Notes under the pieces: model-generated
What the model saw: only the letters and a program-made list of their open reading frames with translations
Databases searched by the model: none
Told to the model about the DNA's origin: nothing
Shown: positions 55,876-64,000 of the stretch, piece by piece
How the letters are laid out: each line of letters opens with the position of its first letter
Position numbering within the stretch: position 1 is the first letter of the stretch
Program-made: the position numbers and the translations under genes
From: Viola odorata
Taxonomy: Eukaryota > Streptophyta > Magnoliopsida > Malpighiales > Violaceae
Direction: 5' to 3'
DNA: 64,000 nucleotides
Assembly: GCA_963691705.1 (NCBI GenBank)
Contig: OY829541.1
Span: 41,619,661-41,683,660, forward strand

Positions 55876-58485
55876 AATTATCTAGAGAACAACGTTAGCT
55901 CATGGGATATTCTATCTTTGATATTGTTACCCCGTTATTGTAACTCTAACATTTGGAATGTTAAGCTATCTTCCATATTACCATTTGCTCTTGGCATGGA
56001 AATGCATATGCCAAGTTATCTCATATCGCCAAGTTATATCATTACTCTGAAGCAAAGAAGACGTTTATACTTGTCATCAAAACATAACATATTCTATCTG
56101 TCTTGAGGAACATTTGTCATAATATTTAGTTTTCCCAAGCCCATGATCATGAAGTTATTTGTGTGGCGCCATATCTTCGATATCGCTATTTCATTATGGT
56201 ATTCTATCTTCGAGATCGTTATCTCAGTGAGTATCGTTACCTCATCACGACATCTGATCTTCAGTATCATTATCTCGTTATGAATCCGAGAGGATATCTT
56301 GAAGTTATTTGATGAAGAAAAAAAGACTCAACCGCTTGTCAAGGGAAAAATTGGCAGGGCATCCTAATATCTTTTATTCACGGTATGTGAAAACATTCTC
56401 TGTTACCAGAAATATTATCTTGGGTATGGAAATACACATGTTCAGTTGTGCCATCTCGCCACGATATCCTCTTCTTCTGATATGAAACAGACGTCCACAG
56501 TTATCGAAGCATAACACATTCTGTTTATCTCGGGATATATTCATCATAACGTTCTGTTATCGCAAGTTTACGACTCTGAAATTATCTGAGGGATAACGTT
56601 ATCGCTTGCGGAAATTTATCTTCAGTAATGATATCTCGTTACAGCAGCCCTACCGCTTGGTGTAGTAATCCATCTCTAATATTATCATCTCGGTATGATG
56701 CCCTATCTTCAATCATGGCACTTTATTTTCACTACTGTTATAACATCATGATGCGATATACATATTACCGCGACAATCCATCTTCAATAAGGCATGATCC
56801 TGGATAACGGGATCTTGAGTTTTAAGACCCATAATTTCTAAGACATTTTCCCTTTATGAAAGAGTTATGAATTTTCATTTTCCACTTTGGCTATGGCTAT
56901 GTTGAAGCAAGCAAGCTAGTTAAGTTCATTGAGTAGGGGAGCGAACTCCCAGTCTTGATGATTTATTTCACCACCTGCCATGGCACTTATATCCAAGAAT
57001 CATCATCCGATGGTACCGCTGCATATGTCCCACAGTCAGCAGGAGTATAATCTGGAAATATGGACAGCTTGAGAATATCCCTAGATAATGGGAGCCCACT
57101 CAAGATTGCTCTAGTCACTATGTTACTTGGCGCGTTTTGCTGCTTGTGGTTCCAATGGTCGTTACTTGCTTATGGATGCAAAATACTACCTGGCTTCATC
57201 AAGGGAATTGGAATTATTAGAAGTCCCCATCATCCATCTACTGTAATAGAGTGGTCCTGTTTGTTTTTCGGAAGGTATTATACAATGCTTGCCATCTGAG
57301 GATTATCTCACAGTCTCTATCCGGAAACCCCTTAACCATTTTCGATTGGGCTGAGTCTTGAGACCCATCTTCTCGTCACTTCTGGTCCATCACTGCCATA
57401 TTTCTCTCTCTGCGTGAATTATAAATCTTTACTTTCTACTTTGGTTGTGGCTATATGCCTTGGTGTCTTCTTGCAAGCCAACCAGATTAACGTCGTCGTT
57501 ACCATCATCAACCACCATAAGCTCATATGGTCGCATACAACTTTAAATCCCAGAATCGTCATGGCCACACTCATCGTCATCTCATTACGCTTTCACACAA
57601 TAGTTAAAATAGCTGCAACGACAACAATCGTGGCATCAAAAGCTGAGATTTATCAAGGAAAAATAGCGGTATCAATAACAGTTTGTTAGCGTCAACAACA
57701 CTCTAACGGCCTCGTCAAGCCTATAATCTTCTAGTCATAGTTAACGACCCCGGCAAGCTAATACCACTTAGCGGGAATGACACCTGACGGCTTCTAACAA
57801 GCTAGCGGCATCACCAACTCATTCTTTGGCACTTAACGAGAAATGGTCACTTGTCGGCGAATGGGTCCCTGTACCGGGAATATTTCCCAGAGCACATCCT
57901 GTTTCAGAAACATTGTCAGTCGAGCAACATCCTGGGATTGTCACCTGTGCCCGCACCGTTAAGCTAGTAGCATTCTTCGTATTCCCAGCAACACATGTGA
58001 CAGTATATACTGGATGTTTCCACTATACCGTATATACCCTGTTTTCATGAATGGTCTCCAGAACCTACTTATCGAGACGCAAGTTCTCGGCAGAAGCATC
58101 ACTTATCGTCACCTTAGCAATTTGGTCGTCATCTCCTCCATGTCCAGCAGTTGGCTCATGTTACCTGCTCCGTTATCATCTACCCAATACAACCAGTTCA
58201 AAGACACAGAGTTTTGGCAAATACTGAGAATAAGAATTTATGGCGTGAATGTCAAAAGAGTCAGAAAAACTCGAAGATTTTTACAAGCCTTACACGACGC
58301 AGAGGAGATAACACTCATCCAGATGCCTAGAATGGAGCCCTTGGTAAACACTCGGGCTCGTTTTCGGTTGGGCTTGTGATAACAATTGACATACCCCCCA
58401 GGGCATTTTAGTCCTGACAGGGGGTACCTTCATCTTCAGCTATAGTAGGGCCTGCCTGGCCTCCTGCTCGTCCTGCTACCGAGGG

Positions 58486-58832
58486 TGGTCGACGTCAGCG
58501 CCCCCCCCATCCAACACGGAATGGCGCCTATTCCCACACCCGGTATGCCATAAGTGTTAGCATCCCTAACGCCCTACTACATCTCCTATAAATACCCCCC
58601 CTTAGGTAGAGGGGGGGGGGGGGTACTCTCTCTCTCTCTTTACTCTCTCTCACTCTTACTCCGGCCTACCCCTTTTTATCCATCACTTATACTGACTTGA
58701 TCGTCGGAGTACCTGCGCCGGGAACCCCCTCCGGCGCCTTGCAGGTGTAGCGGCGGCGAGGACTACCCCCTCAGAGGTGAAGATCTCCAAGATTCTTCCT
58801 ACCCCGGGTACAAATCCGATCAATCTTTATCA
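58486..58832 (+). repeat. 3' LTR of the non-autonomous element
   Basis: Partner of 50232-50585, 347 bp; TATA box at about 58587. About 97% identical outside the homopolymer runs, by eye. Confidence 0.85.
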
Positions 58833-59954
58833 TCAGATGTCCTGTTTATCGGGTTGTTCCTGACTTCTTCTCTTGCCTTAGTGCCAAATTCCCCGAGGTA
58901 TCCCTCTTCTACCAAACGCTCTATTGCTAGCTTCAATTCTCTGCACGCGTCTGTAGAGTGCCCTTTGACTTTATGAAATTTGCAGAAGGTATTTTTCCTT
59001 CCTCCCATGACCACTCTTGGCTTACGGGAGCTAGATAGCGGATAGGGAGGTTCCGCTGTTCCACAATTGCTAAAATCTCAGCCCTTGGCAGTATAAGGGA
59101 AGGAAGGTCCGGGTCGTAAATCCGGCCCTTGGGAGGATATGTCTGCCGCCGAGTAGGGGAGTTACCAGATTTTCCCCTTGAAGAGTTGCCTCTGCATCTG
59201 TTGGAGGTTTTTGGGATATGATCTTTTCGTTGGGCGTAATCGTATACAAAACAGTCGTCAGGGATCTCGTCACTAGGAACGTTAGGTGCTTGAGGTACAT
59301 TTTGTGGCACATTTCGGGCTTTGTCTCTGCTTTCTTCTTCCTCCATTCTTGCGTAATTATGAGCCTTCAGTCTCAACGCGTCCAAGGTTGCTGGGGGGTT
59401 CACCATTAGCGTGTCTCGCAATTTCTCATTACGGCAGTTTCGCTTCAAGGCTTCCACAGCGAAATCGATAGTGACGCCCGACGTTAACGGCATTTCTAGG
59501 TCAAAACGACTGAGAAAATGTTTTAAAGACTCCTAAGGTCTCTTGTGTATGTCGAATAACGCTGCAGTAGATTTTCTGATGGGGACCGCAATGCTGAACC
59601 GGCTTCGAAACTTGGATTCCAGCTGCGTGAAGCTGTTAATGGAGTTTGCTGGAAGACCTTCAAACCAGAGGCGTGCAACTCCTGCCAATGTCATGATAAA
59701 TATCTGGCACAAAGCCACATCACTATGGGTTTGGAATTGCATGAAGTCTTTCACCTTCTTAAGGTGGGAAATGGGATCTCTAGTGCCGTCATAGGACTCT
59801 GTGGGGAGTTTCACGTGTCGGTTGACCTTATAGCGCCTTATGCGATGACTGAATGGGTAGACCGAGGTGTCATCCAGGATTTTACGAGTGTTGCGAGACG
59901 GTGACGTTTCTAGATGATGCCTACGGTTCTGAGGATCGGGAGTGTGATGACGCC
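58833..59954 (-). pseudogene. gag: Gag of the Tat element, middle and C-terminal part
   Basis: Continues the gag frame after the solo LTR: HVKLPTESYDGTRDPISHLKK, ARLWFEGLPANSINSF (gag domain), a TAG at 59535, then LRLKAHNYARMEEEES, a frameshift near 59010 and a zinc-knuckle-type CKFHKVKGHSTDAC in which the second Cys position is His (C-x2-H-x4-H-x4-C). It is cut at 58833 by the non-autonomous element. Confidence 0.85.
59950..59954. repeat. Target-site duplication ACGCC, left
   Basis: Matches 63123-63127 on the other side of the solo LTR. Confidence 0.88.
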
Positions 59955-62900
59955 TGTCGCGCCTCAAAAATTTAAAAAAAATTCGCGAGTGTGCAACGAA
60001 ATTTGAGACCTTCAGATGCTCGGCGTAAAAGGACGCCTCGCAGCATGCAATGAAGTCGCCACCCTAATTTGGTTGCTAGGCTTAGGGAACCCTAATCGTC
60101 ATGGCATAGGAAATATAATAAGTAAAAAAACTAAAGGCACAAAAAAAAGGGTCTGGACCCCAGACAAAGGTTCGGGGTCGTGTTATGGTCTCGGGAAGGT
60201 GTTAGGCACCCGAGACACATCCGAAAACGGTTACCGGTTGATGAGAGAGGTGTTTAAAAAGGTGTTTGAGAAATGCGTTTTGAAAAAGGGGGCCCTCAGA
60301 GGAATCGTCACTTTAGTCTTTATTATGATCGTGATGGGACTGAATTTTTCGTAAGACTGAATGAGCGCCCTCTTTTTTCATCATCGGGCCATGCATGATT
60401 AACTTAATTACTACATTGATTGCATGCGAAAAATGATTAATTTTACGCATACGAAAATGAAATGCTGTTTTGATTGCATGCGAAAAATGATGGATTTTAC
60501 GCATACGAGAATTTAAATGCGAGGTTGATTGCATGCGAAAAATGATTAATTTTACGCATGCGAAAATGAAATGCTGTTTTGATTAGTGCAGAAAAATTAA
60601 ATGCTGAGGGCAGAAAAATTAAATGTAGTTGACGATTTACAGGGAATAAAAAAGTTTGATGATGTGCAGAAAATAAAACAGGTTGATAATGCAGAGAATA
60701 AACAGTTGGATATTTGCAGAAAATAAACTGTTGATATTTTCAGAAAAATAACAGTTGATAGATTGCAGAAAATAAACAGTTGATAAATTGCGGAAAATAA
60801 ACAGTTGATAAATTGCGGAAGAATTTCCAGCAGTTTGCGAAAAATTAAAGCAGTTGAATATTTACGAGAATTAAAATGCGACCGACCATGTAGGCGGTAT
60901 TGAATTTAAATTGCCGAAAGTAAATTGCTGAAATTTAAAGTGCGGAAAAGTAAACAGTTGATAATTTGCGGAAGGATTTCCAGCAGTTTTGCGAAAAATT
61001 AAAGCAGTTGAATATTTACGAGAATTAAAATGCGACCGACCATGTAGGCGGTATTGAATTTAAATTGCTGAAATTTAAAGTGCGGAAAAGTAAACAATTG
61101 ATAATTTGCGGAAGGATTTCCAGCAGTTTTGCGAAAAATTAAAGCAGTTGAATATTTACGAGAATTAAAATGCGACCGACCATATAGGCGGTATTGAATT
61201 TAAATTGCTGAAAGTAAATTGCTGAAATTTAAAGTGCGGAAAAGTAAACAGTTGATATTGCGACCGACCATGTAGGCGGTATTGAATTTAAATTGCTGAA
61301 ATTTAAAGTGCGAATAATTAAACAGTTGATATTTACAGAAAATAAACAGTTGATATTACAGAAAATTAAAAGTGTTAGTACGACAAATAATCATACGAAG
61401 CATACGAGTATTTTACGGAAAAAAAATGAATTAAACAATTCGTGTATAAAACATACGAAAAATAGCACGTATCATGGAAAACAATTATACGAAGCATGCG
61501 AGCATTTTACGTAAAAAAATAACCACTCGAAGGCTCGAAAAAAATATAAATGGGCTGGGCCCAGCTTGGAAATTTGAAGAAATGGGCCAGGAACAGTTCC
61601 TGGCCCAAGGGAATTATTTTAAATGGTGATGGGCCGAGCCCACCACCTTTCTCTCATTTCCTCACGCGAAGGGCCATGCGGCCCAAGTCATCATCTTCAA
61701 CCTCCCATCGCCGGCGACGGAGGTAGCGAACCAGGCGACCAACTCGCCTGGTTCTTGGCCCAAACGGAGCCTCTCCCTTCCAACAACACAATCAAGCAAT
61801 CACAGTCACGTAAATCCCAGCCAAACAGTGGCAATTGCAACGGTAATAATAATGCACATTAATTCATTTAATTAGCAAATAAATACCCCAAGTGTTCGAA
61901 CAATTCAATCACTGCTAGTGTGATGTAACTAACTTAAAACTCAAGCAATTGAACATATTTGAGCAACCAAATGATCGTCTAAGGCATGAACAAAAATCAA
62001 AGAAAGAAACAGTGAGAGAGAGAGAAAGAACGGCTTACAGCGGTGGTGCTGCCGGCGGACGACGGCGATGAATGAGAGTGAGGGTGAGCGAATGGGGTTC
62101 AGGAGTGCAGGAATTGGACCGAAAAAGGGGGAGAGAGCAATGCTGTTTTTTTTTCAAGATTTTCAGACCGTTTTGAACGAAGGGAGCGCGGCTATTTATA
62201 GCCAAAAGGGTCGCGTGGTGGCCGGACGGAGGGGCTGCGCGTGGAGGAGGGGTTGGACGTGATGATGGCGGAGCTAGGGAGCTACGGGCTAAGACGTGCC
62301 TGTGATGGGAGCAGGTGGCTCGGGCGAAGACGTGGTTGTGGGTTCTCCGGCACTGTGCATGTGCATTATGCACATTAAATCAAGGGCCATTGATCTGGTT
62401 GACTTTCGTTGGTTGACCAGATCAATGGCCATGATCAAATGGACTTTCATCTGATTTAAATGGCCTCGAGCCGGTTCCCGCGACCAAACGTTCTGACTTT
62501 CCGAGCCGAAGGTACCGTCGCGTAGAGAAAAATACGACGGGTTTAACCGTCTACAGCGAATGACGAGGATTTTTCATTTAACGTGTTTATTTTTGCGTTC
62601 AAAAACGTGAAACGTTTGAACGGAAAAATAAAGACGTTACACCGAAAATTACACGAAACGCTGTAGACCGTTGCGAGCAGAAAAAAATCTAGCAACTAGT
62701 TGATGGAAAACATTTTAAAGCCAAGTTGCTGTCCGAGTGACCTTACTCGGGTTCAATAATAGCTCGAATAAAAATAAAAATAAAAATAAAATAATAAAAT
62801 ATTAAAAAAATGTGCGAAAACATAAAAAATCCTAAAAATCATGAGATGACCTAAAACGAAGAAAAAATTAGCAAACGACTGACGGATAGTCAAAAATATG

Positions 62901-63122
62901 ATTTTTAAGGCTAAAAATATTAATGATGATAATAATGAAAATACATGCCGAAAAATTAAAAATGCGACTTCGAAAGCTGACGATGCTAACGATGATGCTA
63001 AAATGCAACGAAACACCTAAGAATACTAGCGACATTAAATCAACTGAAAATGACTGTAAATTAACTAAATAACAGAAATGCTAAAATTAAATAAAAATGG
63101 CGTCAAAATTCGGGTATCAATA
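59955..63122 (-). repeat. Ogre-like solo LTR (3168 bp) inside gag
   Basis: Right edge 63122 (TATTGATACCC on the - strand, probably TG changed to TA) and left edge 59955 (GCGCGACA end). ACGCC flanks both sides (59950-59954 and 63123-63127), and gag reads in frame across the insertion point. TATA box on the - strand at 62200-62191. It is a solo LTR: no internal region or second LTR. The 59955-61700 part matches 16239-17873 in reverse. Confidence 0.9.
60810..61310. repeat. Tandem expansion within the solo LTR (units 154, 140 and 88 bp)
   Basis: The phrase 'gcgaccgaccatgtaggcgg' starts near 60879, 61033, 61173 and 61261. The related LTR at 16239-17873 has a single copy (about 16567). Confidence 0.9.
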
Positions 63123-63127
63123 ACGCC
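63123..63127. repeat. Target-site duplication ACGCC, right
   Basis: Matches 59950-59954. Confidence 0.88.
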
Positions 63128-63761
63128 CAGGAGATCGGCTACGACTCCTTGGAGAACGAGTTCGATATCTTCGACTACTGGATCTCTCACTACACTTGGG
63201 GGATGCATCTCTGTCCATTTCTACTCGTCGACCATCCCAACGATCTCTATACTCATCCAGCCGTCTTTCCCCTTGAGAGACGGAAATTTGTAGCGCTTGC
63301 GGCACGTAAGGCTCTACTCTCCCCTAAGCGAGTTGCACAAGGCTAATTGGTGTATCTGTCGCGGGCAAGGTCAATAAAATGTTTCTGTGCTGCAAGGGCG
63401 ATAAGGGTCATTCGGTGACAATAGATGATGTAAAAATAGCCTGAGAAGGAACACTCGACCCAGAAACATCTAGCGTGATCCTTGCAGCCAGCTTAGTCAA
63501 GTAATCCAGTCGAGAACGAAGGGCAGATATTTCACTCGCGTGGGGGTTGCTTACGCCATCCAACATGAATCCCCTCGGAGGAGGAGTGGAAAAGCTGGAT
63601 CCCGCCATCTGGGATAGAGGGATGTTCGTTTGGGAAGAGAGCGCTCCTCCTATTGATCTAAAGGAGAGATCTGAAGATCCCGGAAGGAAGGAAAGAGTTG
63701 TCTGCGAATCACAAGGAATGGTAGAAGATGGAGGTTGTGTGGACTTCGAATCAGAAGCCAT
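63128..63761 (-). pseudogene. gag: Gag of the Tat element, N-terminal part
   Basis: Starts ATG 63761 (MASDSKSTQPP). The first frame ends at 63408; a shift leads to the frame from about 63305 that carries a Ser/Arg-rich stretch (RTRSPRSRSRSPGR) and runs up to the solo LTR. On the other side gag continues in the same frame (HHTPDPQNRRHH). Disordered, basic N-terminus as usual in Tat gags. Confidence 0.78.
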
Positions 63762-63827
63762 GATCGTTCCGATCTTCCAAGAAAGACAGAGCTTGGCTAT
63801 TAAGGACGCTCACTTAATAAACCAAAG

Positions 63828-63844
63828 CTCTCAACGAAAGCACA
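63828..63844 (-). promoter_or_regulatory. Primer-binding-like site of the Tat element
   Basis: On the - strand TGTGCTTTCGTTGAGAG, a few bases after the LTR end TTATCA. Confidence 0.55.
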
Positions 63845-63848
63845 AGTT

Positions 63849-64000
63849 TGATAAGATTCGAACTTTTAGAGAATCGGGGTGAGGATTATGGCCGGTCGGA
63901 GTTACTGTAGTTACCGTCGAGTGTACCTACAAAACGCCTTAGGGGGGGCTCCGGCGTAGACACTCCGATGCTTAAGTTAGTAAGGTTGTTCCAAAAAATG
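63849..64000 (-). repeat. 5' LTR of the Tat element, partial
   Basis: Matches 37935-38086; continues beyond the window. Confidence 0.88.

Larger units (their letters stand above)
50607..58485 (+). other. Noncoding interior of the non-autonomous element
   Basis: No frame longer than about 160 codons and none with a recognisable domain. Rich in short tandem duplications (listed) and in the words TAACG/CGTTA, especially 52140-52620 and 57660-57790. Confidence 0.6.
50232..58832 (+). mobile_element. Non-autonomous LTR retrotransposon inserted between gag and protease of the Tat element
   Basis: Two direct repeats (50232-50585 and 58486-58832), TGGTCGACG..TTATCA, enclose 7.9 kb without any gag or pol frame. 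A primer-like site TGGTGCTTTCATTGAGAG follows the left LTR at 50589. LTR end text (ATCTTTATCA) and primer site resemble those of the host Tat element, so it is probably a distant non-coding derivative of the same lineage. No 5-bp target duplication is visible at the outer edges (TGGGG and TCAGA), so the flanks may have changed after insertion. Confidence 0.78.
37935..64000 (-). mobile_element. Tat-lineage Ty3/gypsy retrotransposon with antisense gene zone; 5' LTR runs off the window
   Basis: On the - strand: LTR end (64000-63849), primer site, gag, protease, RT, RNase H, second RNase H, integrase, a long 3' zone with four + strand genes, polypurine-like tract, 3' LTR (38311-37935). The first 152 bases of 37935 onward match 63849-64000, fixing the LTR pair. 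Dual RNase H and genes on the opposite strand between integrase and 3' LTR are features known from the Tat lineage (Ogre, Retand, Grande). Two other insertions (50232-58832 and 59955-63122) split it. Without them it would be about 14.3 kb within the window. Coding parts carry frameshifts, stops and a protease-RT deletion. Confidence 0.88.

Noticed and set aside
55244..56106. Frames made of repeated Ala/Val/Ser or Cys/Leu units
   Set aside because: They result from the 18-bp period of the micro-repeat array, readable in several frames at once.

Overview
This is a flowering-plant (probably eudicot) nuclear window: two intron-style or plant-type host genes sit between large nests of Ty3/gypsy LTR retrotransposons. 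I cannot name the species. Nearly all retrotransposon reading frames are broken, so most 'genes' here are decayed element genes.

Left nest (1-17873). An Athila-type element runs on the + strand: protease-RT-RNase H-integrase (18-3496), a third ORF (4198-6239), a noncoding 3' region, an LTR (13694-15378), then a tRNA-type primer site and a truncated gag (15382-16141) fused to the last 99 bases of another LTR. This is a tandem, LTR-sharing, internally deleted copy. Inserted in it, on the - strand, is a young non-autonomous gypsy element (7801-13539) with 1154-bp LTRs, a TATCT target duplication and one very long frame with a single stop. The Athila right end abuts the 3' part of an Ogre/Tat-like LTR (16239-17873).

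Gene island (17874-29967). A LINE tail (18881-19855), a non-autonomous hAT element with perfect 8-bp target duplication (19970-21005), an eight-exon chloroplast RETICULATA-related gene (21300-25832), an intronless ELO-type fatty-acid elongase gene with one nonsense codon (26535-27332) and a second LINE tail (28194-29010).

Right nest (29968-64000). An Ogre-like LTR with primer site (29968-32726) and a degraded internal region leads to a 62-bp minisatellite built of hairpin-forming units (36630-37434). From 37935 to beyond the window end lies a large Tat-lineage element on the - strand: gag (63761-58833), protease, RT, RNase H plus archaeal-type second RNase H, integrase (50231-46936), then a 7-kb zone holding four genes on the opposite (+) strand (38406-45256), two of them tandem relatives with an intron at the same place. 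This element is itself interrupted by an Ogre-like solo LTR inside gag (59955-63122, ACGCC duplication) and by a non-autonomous LTR element between gag and protease (50232-58832).

The two host genes have no evident functional link; the rest of the window is retrotransposon turnover, solo-LTR formation, microhomology deletion and tandem-repeat expansion.
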